64,000 nucleotides of DNA from Ptiloglossa arizonensis (GCF_051014685.1 NC_135055.1:22279501-22343500), one strand, 5' to 3'; positions 27,666 through 38,754 are shown, numbered from the stretch's first letter. The notes: generated by a model from the sequence alone, not told the origin. Numbers and translations are program-made.

Positions 27666-30600
27666 GTAAATTACAACGCTGCGGAGATAATAACGTTAAT
27701 TAAACGAGTCGGGCCGGTTAAATTTATCGGTTATTCGAACAAGAAGCTAATTCGAGCGAGGCGGCGGCTAGGAACTGTTCATCCGCTTTTCGATTAACGC
27801 CGTCGCTCCGTTCGCCGGCCAGATTTTACGTCAGGGCGGTAGAAAACGAGATAATAGTGACACCTGTAGAGCGTACGTCGCGCAAAGTTGATAATGCCAG
27901 ACGTTACTGCTGCCGTTGGAAATAAAATTTTACCGGTCCATTTAATTCCGGAATATTACGTTAATAACCGACGCGTCGCGTCTCCGGTTCTGACGGACGC
28001 GCGGTAGCGGGAGCGGGAGCGCGAGCGTCACCCTGCCGCGGCCATCGCAACGGAAACGGGGATTACCGCTGGAAATCCGGTGTTTCGTTTCAAGAGCTTC
28101 GGTTCCTTTCGAGCTTTCGCCCGTTCCGCGCTTAATCCGGCCGAATAACGCCGCTGCGACGCCTACGCGAGAAACCCTTCCGGCTGGTCTCGAATATACG
28201 GGGAAACGCTGCGAATCGCTGGCCGACGTTTGAAAACCTCGGGGGATTAAACGCGAAACAAACTAGCCGGCAGCGATTTTACGAAAGCCTCGATCGGGGT
28301 CTCTCGGGGCGTTGGTCGTCGCTCTCCTCTTCTCTGGGCTCGTCGAGGGAAAGTCGACGATCGACCAGCCGCGAACGATCCAAAAAATCCCGCGTCCTCG
28401 ATCGAGACACCGAAAGTACGTTAACGGTTCGCCGCGTTTCGTCCCGAATAACGTCGAGGTGCTCGCTTCGTCCGAAAAACTCGGCCGGAGCACGCCATCG
28501 GTTTTCTCCGCGCGTACAACGAGCGAAATACACACGATCGCTTCCATTGTCCAGCTATTCACCGCATATTTCTCACGTTGCAGGTTCTGCCAGGAAGAAA
28601 CAACCTCGGGCACGCGATCACCGGGTTCCTTTTCGCGGCGCACCCGATTCACAGCGAGGCGGTGGCCGGCATAGTCGGTCGCGCGGACCTTCTCGCCTGC
28701 TTGCTGACCTTGTCGGCCTTCCTGGCGTACTGCACCCACTGCGATCAGGCGAGATCCCCGTTCCCCCTGCTGCTGGCCCTCGTCTCATCGACTCTGGCCA
28801 CTCTCGCCAAAGAAACCGGAATATCCTCCCTGGCTCTCTGTCTCCTCTGGGAGCTCTGTCGCGGCGAATCGAACCGAAAGGTCCGTGTTACCGGTAAACG
28901 CGACTTCCTCCCGACGAACCTCCAATTTACGGGAATCGTCGCGAAAAATCCAATCGCAACGAGAGACCGAACCTACTCGAACTCGCGACGCATCGACGAC
29001 GAATCGCTCGCGCGATCCTCGCACCGTGGAACCGACTTACGGATTTACGAACCGCGTCTACGGTCGACGGTCGCGCGGAATTTACATTTTACAACTCGAT
29101 TCCGCTCGCCTTACGACCTCGTCGAACGTACGCTTTAACCGCTCCACGGAATTTACGGACCGATCCGACGGCCTATCAAATTTTAAGGGCCGTGAATTTT
29201 TCCGAGCCCCTGCTAAAAATTCCGGCGTTTCTCGCGCGTTTTCGCGGGCAAATGCCCACCGCCTCGTTCGTTTTCACGATCCGCGCGGAGTTCGTCGAAT
29301 CGCGGCTCGTTCCTCGCGTGTCCCGGCCACATTAACGTAAATTAACGTTTCGAGAGTCGCTCGCGTTACGTCGGATCGCGCAATTACGAATATTAACAAC
29401 CGAAAATGGACCGGGTCTGGCGGAACGGCGCGATCGAATTATCCCTGACGAGGCAAAAGTAGGCGAACGTGGGCGAGCCCGACCGCGAGGGGTTGTTCCA
29501 CCGACGGCGAATTGATAACGGGACGCGATTAGGTGACGCGAGACGATTATATCCGTGAACGTAACGGGGATCTCGGTAATTATAAGCAAGCGGCGTGCCG
29601 GCGAATTCATTGCGAGCGTATAATGTGTCTTCGCGCGGTAATGCGCGGCACACGTGCGCCTCCTGTACAGCACCGGGATTCCCCGCGGCTCGTTCTTTGA
29701 TCCGATCCGTCTACACGGTGTGGTCGGAATATTCGCCAACGGATACGTCGCCGAAACCTCGAACGCGTACCGACCAAACTACAAGGGGGTTGTTCGCGTT
29801 TCTTCGACTCGAGCGATCCGTTCTTCTCCTCCGTTCGGATAAAAAATTGTCCGCGTAGACGATGGGTCGTCCTGGAATTTTCGAAACGTCCGAAACTACC
29901 GCGCCTCGAAGAGCAACGCGTACGTCGCGCGTAATTCTAGCCACCCTGTACGTGGAAGAGTCGCGAGCGCGCACAGCCGGTAGATAGGCGTGTAACCGAT
30001 AACGCAACGCCGGCGCTGGCGCACCATGTGCAAACTCTCGAGCCAGCGAACGATCCTGCCGGAGACAGCAGCCTGATGCACGGTGAGCCATCTCCAGCCG
30101 CGTTCAACTAGCTCGAGCCGGCTTTAACCGTCTTCGAACCAGCTCCGAACACACCTAGGAGCCTTTGGCTGGAACCTCCAGGCGTTCGCCTTTCGAGCGT
30201 CTCGCATCCGGATGCGCTGGATGCATCGGACGCCTGGCGTGATGCATGTCGCGGACCAGCCACCCTCCGAGGGTTGGAGGGGTGCCAACGCTCGTTGGCG
30301 TTTCCCGACACCCCTCCGAGTGTAGCGTCGCGCGGGAACTCGATCTTCCGGGCTTCTTCGTTCCTGTCCTCCGCACTCGGCTCCCCCTTTTCACCGTTTC
30401 CTTCGTATTTTTCCTCTCGTTATCGCAGCCACCTTCGCGCGCCGAGCGAAGAATCGTTCCCTCGCGAATTTCTTGCCCGCGGCGCGCCTCTCGGGCCAAC
30501 GACTCCGCGCGAGGACCGCGCTACGCTCCATTGGGAAAACGGAAACGTCACCGGGACGACTACGGTCACCCACCCGTGGCTCCTTCTTTCGCGAGAAAAT

Positions 30601-33600
30601 ACTATACGCGTCGACCGGTCCCGAGACTACCGAGACAACGGGACGCGAGAAAACCTTCTTCCACGGGAGATTATTCGGGAAAAACGGTCTTCGAAACTAG
30701 ACCGGAATTCGCGACCCCTCGGAACGTTATCGGTGAAACATCGGCCGGGATCGCGCGACGACGCCGCGTTCCTCTCGATCGTGCGCCCTCCGTGACCCCC
30801 GTTACGGTTTCGTCAAAGGAGCCCTTTGTCTCCGAACTTTCGGGTCGAATTGCCGGTTACGACGACACCGAGGATGCCACCGCCGGGGTACAACCGGGTT
30901 ACATTACCCCGGCGAATTATTCCTTCTCGACGGACGCCTCGTAAACTTTGCGAAACTTTCCGCTCGGGAGAGTTATCGTTTCTCGATCGTTCGGGACGCT
31001 GCCCGTTTCCGCGTGCGCGCTCGCGAGACCTCTTCGCGCCTCTTTCTCCGGCTCGTGCGACTCTTCGGCCGTATCGACCCCCTCAATTTTTCGCAAACGA
31101 GCTCGAACGCCTCCGCTGGCGGAAAAATCGTCGAAAGCCGCGAACGAACGGTTCCGCGCGAAATGGAAATTATTTCGCTGCCATTTGTTCGATTATTTTC
31201 AGCAGCCGCGGGATCTCGGTTTCCCAAGGTATTCCACGATCCGGTGCACCACAGTTGGCCTCTAGTTCCCCACCCCCGGTGAACGTGGCCAAATCTCCGC
31301 GCCGGTTCGCTACATTAATTCGAACGTACAGCGGGAGATTGCGCGTACGCGGCGTCTCGCGATACGCGTCGAATCAACGACTCGTGACCCGCGCGCTCGA
31401 CGATGCACTCGACGATGAGTTCTTCCCGCGCGGCGCCGAATCGTTCGTTTAATCTCGCCGCGATTAAAAGGTTCGAGCCCGGGAACGCGTCGCGCGGTTG
31501 TAGCGTCCCGTGAGCGACAAAGCCTGGCACGATTCCACGCCGCGCAATTATCGGCCGCGATTTCTTTCCCTGGTCGACGCTCTTCGAGCGTTCCCCGGCA
31601 CCCGCCGGGAATTTTCAACCGCGAAGGAAAAATTCATCGCCCCTCTCGCGTTCTCCGAGCCTTTCGAACGACGTTGCATATTTTTTTTTTTCGCAAGAGC
31701 GAGGGTGTACTCGAATCCTCCCCGTCGTTTCTCGACCCCGTTTCGCTCGCGGAAAAAAACTCTCGACGCCGCGGAGACGGGGAAAACAACGCTCGTCGAG
31801 CCGACGCCGATATTCTTCGGGCTGTCGGGGCTTTTTTCACCGTCTTCCCCCCTCGATCTCCGTCCCTGGAGGTCGTTCGATCCGCTAACGGTCGTTCGAA
31901 GACACGGGGAACGCCCCGGGGCTTCTTGCTCGCCGAAACCGGGACCCGAAACGGTCCTCGGTGTTCCGTCCGCGAATAAATCTTTTCGTTGTGGATCGTA
32001 CGCGTTCGGGAAGCGTCGTCGGGCGCGAGACGATTACGTTCGACCGAGAGCGAAACCTCGCGTACCCCGTGAAAACCGTGAACACCGTGAACGTCCTATC
32101 GGGACCGGAGTATCGATCAACGTTCTTGTCCGAAGGGTTCGTGTCCTCGGGCCGTCTCGTCGAGAGCGAATCCGTCGCGATTATCGTCGACGAAAGCTCG
32201 TTTCGACGCTCGTTGCTTGCACGTGGTACGGTAGAGACCTTGGAAGTCCTTCCGGAATCGCGCGGCTCGTCGTTCAGGGTAAGGAGGTCAAGATCGAGGG
32301 AACCTTCGAGCGACGAGTTGCGCGCGGATAGGTCGGGGCGGTTCGTCGGGATCGTTGGAGCGTCCTCGAACCGAGGAGACGGTCTATTCGAAGGTGTCCG
32401 TTTTGGTCGTTCCAGGTGAACTGCAGCTTGACGCGCGCCCGCAGCCTCGGGATCCTCTCCGGGGGCCTCGCGCTGTTGGTCCTCGGCAGGCTGAGGATCA
32501 CGGGTACGAGACCGGAGTTCGCCAGCGCGGACAACCCGACCGCCAGACACCCGTCCCGTTTGACGCGCGGTCTGACGTTCCTCTATCTGCCGGCTGCCAG
32601 CGCGAAGATGTTGCTCTGCCCCAGCACGCTGAGCTTCGACTGGTCGATGGACGCCGTGCCGCGGATCACGAGCATCCTCGACGCGAGGAACATCGAGTCG
32701 GTCTGTCTGTACGCGGCGCTGCTGGCCGCCTCGATCTGGGCGATCAGGACCCTGCGTCGCGGCTCCAGGGAGTCCGCGTACTGTCTGGTCCAGACCTATC
32801 CTCGCTACGCGTCGAGCAGGTGTCCAGTGTGCGCGGGTAGACGCGCGGGTGGCTGCCACACCGACGGTTGTCGCGCGGCGAACAACAACAACAACGGCCC
32901 GTTCGGCGACTGCCACTGCGTCAAGAGGGCCGGATTCGGGTCCTCGATGACCTCGAGCAACGGGTTCGCGAGCCGACACGCGGCCGCGACCGGAGTCGCC
33001 GCGTCTCTCGGCTTCCTCGTGATCCCCTTCCTACCGGCCAGCAACCTCTTCTTCTACGTGGGGTTCGTGATAGCCGAGAGGATCCTCTATTTGCCGAGCG
33101 TCGGCGCCTGCCTGATCGTCGGGGCCGCGGTCTCGGGATGCTATCGGATAGCGAGGAGAAGCGGATCGAGGAGACGAGGGAGATCGGTGTTGATGGCCAC
33201 CGTCGTCCTCCTCTGCCTGATGTCCGCCAAGACGCTACTCAGGAACGCCGACTGGTTCGACGAGGAGAGCCTCTACAGATCCGCCCTCGACGTTAACCCG
33301 CCGAAGGGTGAGTAACGAGCGTCCCTTGGATTTTACCAACCGTTTCTCGGACAAATTCTCGATTCTATCCGTATCTACGCGGACAAAGTTTCGCGCCGTG
33401 TGTTTTGTTTACCTTCACCGTAAACTCGACCACCGCGGAGATACCTCGTCCCCGAGGACGCCGCGAGACGGACCGCCCAGTGTTTTGATCCGTAACCTTG
33501 CTCGTTCGTTCGCGTGTAGACGTTTTCCCGCGATAATTCTCGCAGTCTCGCGTTACGTTTCGGAGTGAACGCGTTAAGAATCGAACTTACGAGCACAAAG

Positions 33601-36600
33601 TTGTTCGCGCAGTAAACGAGAAGCCACTCGATCGCGAGGTATCGGTCACCCGGTTGCTCGACGATCGACCCTCGTTATCCGATTTCTCGTCTCGAAGCTT
33701 TAGCCAGCCGACGATCCGCCTACGGTGGATACGCGACACGCGACAGGGGGACGGGGAACCCGGGCCCTCGTCTCCCCGTTTTTATCGCGCCTCTTATCCG
33801 TCTTCGTCCCACTTTTTATAAATCTCCGTTAAACGCGTCCGTAGTCCACCGGTCGCAGTCGTTGCGCTCTTTGCTCGCTCGTCCTCCGAACGCGGCGCGC
33901 GTAAGAGAGAATCGAGGATACCTGGACGAGATCGCCAGTTCGAGTGGTCGATCCCGTTGGACGCGGAGGATCCGTCCGTCTCGTCGAGGTCGACGAATCG
34001 ACGATACAAACGCGGAGTGCATCGGTTTCCCGGGCGACTTTCCTCCTCGAAGGTTTTATCGCTCCCCTGATCCGTCTCTGTCGCGTTTTTGCGCCTCGTC
34101 TTCGTTTTTCTCGCCTATCCGGTGGATCCCGGGTTACTTCCGGCGTTTCATACGGTTCCCCGACCGTCCTAATTACCGCCTCGGACCGTCCGATGCACCC
34201 GTCGTATCTTCTTTCGCCCGGGCCGCCAAACCATTATCGCGGTCGCTCGTTTCCGCTCGAGTCGCGGGAAACTTCGTTTCGAGAGGGAGTTGATATACCT
34301 CGCGAGGCTGTTACGCCGCGCTCGGACGTTTCCGCGAGGCGGCTCGCTTTGTCGCGTACCCGCGCATTGTTTCCCTTTTAATCTTCGCGTCGAAAAGAGC
34401 GCCCGCGGGGCCGACCGCGCGGCCCAGAGGGGATGCTCGCGCGAACCGAACGCCCAGTTATACACACCGACCGACCCTTCTGCCGCCCGTTACAAACGCC
34501 GCATCGAACTACCCGCTGCGCGTTTTAATTGCACCGACAGGAATTGCGTATTACCCTGTTGCACCAAACCCCGGTTCGCCTAGAGACGCAAAGCACCGAT
34601 TTTTCGTTTTTTATTCTCCTCTGCGCCGCGTTCGCTCGTAGCGTTACGCGCCCGAGAGAGGTGGAAAAATTTGACGCGAAAAAGCGCCCAGGACCTACCC
34701 TGCCGATCGAGGAACCGCGAACTCGGTAACGGTGCACGCTTGCCTCTTTCCTCGGATCGTTACCAACGCGACTCGCTTCGAATCCGGTATAAACCCGCGA
34801 GACGAATTGGAGCGGACCGAAGATTCGATCCGTTAACGAAAAGGTATCGCCTTTGTCGTCGACGATGGGAACTTTTAACCGAAGGAAACTCTCCCCGTAA
34901 ATACGAATCGACGACGATCCTTCTCCGCGCTATGCTTCGTTTTCGAGGCAACGAATTCCAAAGATTATACGGGCGGGCGAGCGCGCGCGCACGCGATCGA
35001 GCGCGACTCGAGTGCCGCGTCTGACCACTGTTTGCTATTTCTACTTGCTTTGGTGTTAGCAAACGTTGACGGTGGGATTATCTGTTTTCTGTGAATTATA
35101 CTGCCTTCTAACTAGTTGGAGCCGGGTAAAGCAGATAATACCGTACCACCGCCGATGTTTAGAAACACCAACCGCGACTGGAAACAGCGAGGGACGTTCG
35201 AGCGCGACACCCCGGTCGAAATCGAACGCGCATATTTGAGAATACGATTTTCTCGTCCCTTTGCACTCGATGATCAGGCGCCGTCATTTTTTCGAAACAC
35301 CGAGTAATTTCTCCCAATTATTTTTCATTGCGATGTACAAAATTTCCCACCGCGCGTTTGCATAGAAATATTTGCTTCTTTGTACCATTGTTCCCCGCGT
35401 TGTACCGCTTTCTCGATCGACGTTGCTCATCGGCCGGAACGAACGCTTCGCGCGATTTTACGCGGTAATAGTTCATTTAATTGGTAACGTTTCGCGTGGT
35501 TTTTCATCGACTTACGGAAAAGCAAACTCGCCCTTTGACCAGTGGCAAAGAGCATTGGTCGGAAATAGTCGATCGCGCGCGAGATACGAGAGTTCCGCTC
35601 GCGAATCTCGGTACGCGAAACCGCGAAGCGAGTTCTCTCCTCGTCGACTCTCTTCGCCTGTTCTTCCCTTCGAGCTTCGAGTCCCTCGCGCGAGGGCTTC
35701 GAGATCGATTCGGGCGCGATTCTCCGGTCGACCGCGATTTTTCGACCGATCGTCTCGCCGACGAAGGGGAGGATTGAACGCGCGTCAACGAACGCGAAAA
35801 AAAAGGAAAAACCACCGGTTCTGTTCCCTGGCTCGAAGCACGTGAGGCTCCGAGCACTCGATGGGATCGCGCGACGACGAAATATGCTCCGCGGCGATTT
35901 ATCGCGTTTATTTATCGCGACTGAGTTAAAACGCCAGCCCCGGCGGCGTCGAGGATTATCGTCGAGTTACCGTTGAAAGTATCGAGTTTTCGTTCCAGCC
36001 CGAGAAATGGACTCCGGTGTATCTTTTATTCGCAAATTCGAACCATCCCGGGAAGAAACGGGCGCGTTAATCGACGATAAGCGACAAGGATCTTATCGAT
36101 TTTTTCCTTACGTTATTTTCGCCCGTGGAGAGCTGCCGCGTTATTCGCGCGGTAATATTCGACTCGATGGACAGCGACGAAAATAATGCATCCTTTTACG
36201 CGCTTGTAAAATCACCGAGGAGGCAGAGTATACGAGAAATCGATACGGTAAAAATACACCTCGCGTAGAATCGGAGCCCAGACCGTACCAAACGGAGATC
36301 GCGAGTTCCTCGAACGACTCGCGTTACGAATCCGCGCGAAAGAAACGGGGCCCGAGTCGCTCCGAGACGTTCGGTCCCAGCAACGTCGGTTCCGCGAGAT
36401 TCGATCCCGAGCGAAAAACTTTAAACGCTTAATTAGAGGTCGTCGGCAAGCTGGAAAAATCTCTGCCAGTGCCCGACGTCTCGAACGAGCGTTTTGCGCC
36501 GTTCGTAATTCCCGAGACATCCGAGTTTCTCGAGGGTCGCGAAGAAACGAGATCGGTCGTTAATTAAAATTATTTTCTACTTACGTTTTGCGCCCGAGTA

Positions 36601-38208
36601 AGATTTACCGGCCGGGATTACTTCCCGAGAATACGCGATACGGCGGCATTTAAAATAATAACGCGCGGCAACTCGAAACATTAAAATACAAGAGGCTTTA
36701 AAATAATCCGGCGAGCGTTCGCTAAAACTAGCAGAAGCGCTCGCTTCGGTCGTTCATCGAACGCGATTCGAAAATTGCTCGATTAAACGAGTCGTTTCTT
36801 CTTTTTTATCCGTATCGTCGACGTCGAAGTCCTCGGAGATTTCCCGTAACTCTCGTCGAAAAATAATAAAGGTATCTCTCGATGCGCGATCCAAGTTCTG
36901 GCGGAAGATTTAAAATCGAAGGAACGATCGAGAGGAGCGGGGCGCGTTCGCGGAGCTCCGATCGTCCCTTTCGCGATCGCGAAGCAATTTTACGACTGTG
37001 GATTCATTTATTACTGTTTGCTCGAGCAGCTATCGGGCAGGGGCGCCGAGGGTGCCCCCGGAAAATGTTTTATCGGTGATATCGTTGGCCGAAGATAAAG
37101 CGGAAGCGAGCTAGCGATAGTCGTGCGCGCTCCGGCGCGATATTCGCGCTATCCGGAGTGTAACGGCGAGCGGTCGCGTGTGTACGGCTTTATTGCTCGT
37201 AAATACAAAGAACTGAAAAAGAAGCGAGGCGGAACGAGAGGGGAAAAAGAACCAGCGGGAAGAAAAGAAAGGGGCTCCGCGAGTACCTGGCGCGCGTCTT
37301 ATTGCCTTTCGAGGAGGAGCTGTGCGCTGCGTTTAAAAATATATCGCGAAGAAATATATTGTCTCTCGTATTAGGTCGGGGCCGACGCGAAATGTCGTTT
37401 TCTTCGATCAAACTTCAAACGTGTGTAGCCGTTGGAACCTTTTCCTTCCTTTTTTTTTCTTCTTTTTCTTTCTCCGTTTCTCCTGTTTCCGTTACTTTCG
37501 GAACTTGGTGTTCTTTCGTCGAGCATCTTCGACCGGGGATTTTTTACGCTTTTTGCGAACGATAAAATAGCTTCGTCGTTTTATTCCGATAAAAATCCCA
37601 AGATCTCGGGAACGAAGAATTCTTCGGACGCTGTTTCCGCGGTTGGTCCGTGTCGGTGCACTTTATTTGGCAGAGAAACGGTAACCTTAATGCCGAGACC
37701 CTCGTACGGCGCTCGCGTCGCGCGGTTCTCCGTCCTCTTCGTTCGCGGAAACGGTTTTCGATATCTTCTTTCGAAATACGAGCCGCGCGCTCGCACCGCG
37801 AATTTCGAACCACGGAAAACTTTGTCGGTTTCCCCCCCGAAGACATTCGAAGGTCGTAACGTTCGATTCGTTCTTCTCGAACGGTGAGCTTTCGATTCGT
37901 AATCGCGCGATCGTCCAGCGTTAATTCGTATCGTTGTTTCACCTTTACGACCGGACACCTCGAGGTTCCGCAGTTTCGACGGATCGGTCGAACGAAATCG
38001 AATCGACGAGCAACTCCCTCTCCGAATCGGGCCGGTGCTTTTTCGCGTTCTCGAGGTCGTTTTGTAACGAGTGTTCCGTTGTGATTGTTGCAGCTTATGG
38101 TAATTTGGGCAGCGTCCTGAGCGCCCAGGGACGCGTCGCAGAGGCGGAGGAGGCGTTCGTCCAGGCGCTTCGTTATCGACCGAACATGGCGGACGTGCAC
38201 TACAACCT
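27425..38208 (+). CDS. Tmtc2: TMTC2-like ER O-mannosyltransferase, partial gene (four internal exons)
   Basis: Span of the recognised part of a gene for a transmembrane and TPR-repeat-containing protein. The TMTC family are multi-pass ER proteins with a GT-C fold and luminal TPRs. They are known in animals to add O-mannose to cadherin-type domains, and vertebrate TMTC2 is also reported to bind calnexin and SERCA2B. The coding parts are 27425-27665, 28584-28880, 32416-33307 and 38094-38208, a total of 1545 nt. Junction phases agree at every join (0, 0 and 1). The joined product matches TMTC2 better than TMTC1, 3 or 4: it has LSFDWSMDAVP, NLFFYVGFVIAER and a TPR starting AYGNLGSVL, with the linker NPPK read straight into it. 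Human TMTC2 is about 836 residues, so some 35-45 N-terminal residues and about 300 C-terminal residues of TPRs are missing here. Subfamily assignment is from remembered family sequence, not a search. Confidence 0.88.
27666..28583 (+). other. Intron A-B (918 bp)
   Basis: GT-AG intron between exons A and B, phase 0. It begins GTAAAT and ends in a pyrimidine-rich tract and TTGCAG. The exon A frame stays open for 44 codons into it, which is read-through and not coding. I see no other feature beyond a CpG-poorer stretch at about 27840-27960. Confidence 0.85.
28584..28880 (+). CDS. Tmtc2: Tmtc2-like exon B: HPIHSEAV motif and paired membrane helices
   Basis: Ninety-nine codons, phase 0 at both ends, from VLPGRNN to GESNRK. 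It holds the TMTC hallmark FAAHPIHSEAVAGIVGRADL, in which the His and the GRAD are near-invariant in the family. Then come a hydrophobic helix (LLACLLTLSAFLAY), a second (FPLLLALVSSTLATLA), the conserved KETGI, and a third (LALCLLWEL). The acceptor CACGTTGCAG is good. The chosen donor is AAAG followed by GTCCGT at 28881, which is weak after GT. It is the only nearby GT that joins exon C in its known frame. A better-looking donor, GTAAAC at 28894, would leave phase 1 and break the frame. Confidence 0.9.
28881..32415 (+). other. Intron B-C (3535 bp)
   Basis: Intron between exons B and C, beginning with the unusual donor GTCCGT and ending TCGTTCCAG. It is CpG-dense like the rest of the window. 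The one clearly different patch is the nested inverted-repeat block at 30060-30320. An A/T-tract lies at about 31680. No second gene is recognised on either strand. The long minus-strand frames near 32000-32980 are shadows that run under exon C. Confidence 0.8.
30060..30320. repeat. Nested inverted-repeat block in intron B-C
   Basis: About 260 bp that differ in texture from the flanking CpG-saturated sequence. One set of arms is nested: TGGCTGG at 30166 with CCAGCCA at 30256, CCAGGCGT at 30178 with ACGCCTGG at 30230, and the palindrome GCATCCGGATGC at 30204-30215 near the centre. A second hairpin follows at 30276-30317: GGAGGGGT pairs with ACCCCTCC and GCCAAC with GTTGGC, leaving a 10-base bulge. 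Each arm is short, but the concentric order is suggestive of a decayed foldback element or a folded RNA. It has no coding capacity and no clear target-site duplication. Confidence 0.4.
32416..33307 (+). CDS. Tmtc2: Tmtc2-like exon C: DUF1736 region, Cys-rich loop and C-terminal membrane helices
   Basis: The largest exon: 297 codons plus one base. Numbering from its first codon, residues 11-28 form a hydrophobic helix and residues 39-90 are the DUF1736 region, including TADNPT-like ADNPT, RGLTFLYLP, LLCPSTL and SFDWSMDAVP. Residues 94-111 form another helix. Residues 112-192 are a variable hydrophilic loop with seven Cys and a run of five Asn. Residues 196-240 carry LGFLVIPFLPASN, FFYVGFVIAERILYLPSVG and a hydrophobic stretch. 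Residues 257-272 form the last helix. Residues 277-297 (NADWFDEESLYRSALDVNPPK) lead into the TPRs. The acceptor is TCGTTCCAG. The donor is AAGG followed by GTGAGT at 33308, phase 1, completed by CT in exon D to give Ala. The frame is unbroken. Confidence 0.93.
32881..32895 (+). repeat. (AAC)5 codon repeat encoding five Asn
   Basis: Five identical AAC codons inside exon C, in the variable loop between the fifth and sixth loop cysteines. Use of a single codon indicates recent slippage expansion. Length is likely to vary between individuals without breaking the frame. Confidence 0.85.
33308..38093 (+). other. Intron C-D (4786 bp)
   Basis: Phase 1 intron with a consensus donor GTGAGT and an acceptor ending GATTGTTGCAG. 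The first part is CpG-dense. From about 35020 to 35420 the sequence becomes CpG-poor and contains the long hairpin at 35031-35191. An AT-rich stretch with repeated TTTAAAATAAT words lies at about 36540-36720. A T/C-rich run at about 37437-37490 is simple sequence. No other exon is recognised. Confidence 0.85.
35031..35191. ncRNA. Long imperfect hairpin in intron C-D (candidate small-RNA precursor or foldback element)
   Basis: Two arms, 35031-35088 and 35128-35191, pair around a loop of about 39 bases. Counting by hand gives about 43 Watson-Crick pairs and 7 or 8 G:U pairs. The strongest blocks are TTGGTGTT (35050-35057), AAAC at 35061, CGGTGG at 35070 and ATTATCTG at 35077, each matched by its complement in the other arm. 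There is one 1-by-6 internal loop and a 3-by-3 loop. The patch is CpG-poor compared with its surroundings. It is longer than a typical insect pre-miRNA but within range for a pri-miRNA stem or an hpRNA/mirtron-like structure. A decayed inverted-repeat transposon is an equal alternative. The strand is undetermined because the structure is near-symmetrical. It would be transcribed with the host intron on the + strand. Confidence 0.45.
38094..38208 (+). CDS. Tmtc2: Tmtc2-like exon D: first TPR repeat
   Basis: 115 nt. With the last base of exon C it gives AYGNLGSVLSAQ, continuing GRVAEAEEAFVQALRYRP and then NMADVHYNL. This is a canonical 34-residue TPR with the conserved small and hydrophobic positions (Y, L-G, G-R, A, A-F, A-L, P). 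It matches the first TPR of TMTC2 and fixes the orthology of the neighbouring exons. In the family these repeats lie in the ER lumen and mediate substrate or partner binding. The acceptor is GTTGCAG at 38093. The donor GTAAGT at 38209 is strong. The exon ends in phase 2 with CT, so the next exon must begin by completing a Leu codon and should continue with Gly. No such exon was seen in the remaining 25.8 kb. Confidence 0.93.
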
Positions 38209-38709
38209 GTAAGTACGCCGAACGTTGTCCCAATAATCCACTTTGTCCTCGTTCTTCTTTTTTACGCGTTCGCTGCTAATGGCGTCGTATGTAAATACAG
38301 CCGGTCCGCGTTTCAGCGGAGTAAATAAACGATTAGGCGGTCGAGGAAGAACACCGGGTGCGAGTAACCCGTCGAGGGCTTTATCCGCCAAAGTCCTGGA
38401 CGTCGTCTTCGATTTTTCATCGATTAAGAATAATGGCACGGATCGTGTTTTCGGGGCAGGGTAATCTTTCGGGATTCGTGAAACGTTTCGGCGGTCTATC
38501 GGGAGGACACCGGTATCGCTCGAACAGAAATCGAAGCTTTCCACGCTGGCCGTGTTCCCCGAAACACCGAACAGTTGGCAGAATCTCTCGATGGAGTCGT
38601 TTCGCCGAGAAGGAAAATAGATACGGTGGTTCGTTCGTTGTATCAACTACATAAATGATAATCACGGAAGATACGTTCCGAGCAAAAGGACTCTCCGCGC
38701 CGGGAACGC

Positions 38710-38738
38710 GTTGCAACCTCTATTTCGTTGCAACCTTT
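38710..38738. repeat. Direct repeat GTTGCAACCT x2, 19-bp period
   Basis: GTTGCAACCT occurs exactly at 38710-38719 and again at 38729-38738. Each copy contains the palindrome GTTGCAAC. It lies just upstream of the hairpin at 38755, in the same CpG-poor island. Confidence 0.7.
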
Positions 38739-38754
38739 GACACGGAATGTAGCT

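Noticed and set aside
27666..27797. Exon A frame continuing 44 codons past the donor
   Set aside because: The encoded residues leave the TMTC pattern exactly at the GTAAAT donor, and exon B resumes it in phase 0.
31885..32979. 364-codon minus-strand ORF
   Set aside because: It runs antisense to exon C of the Tmtc2-like gene and is a codon-bias shadow of that exon.
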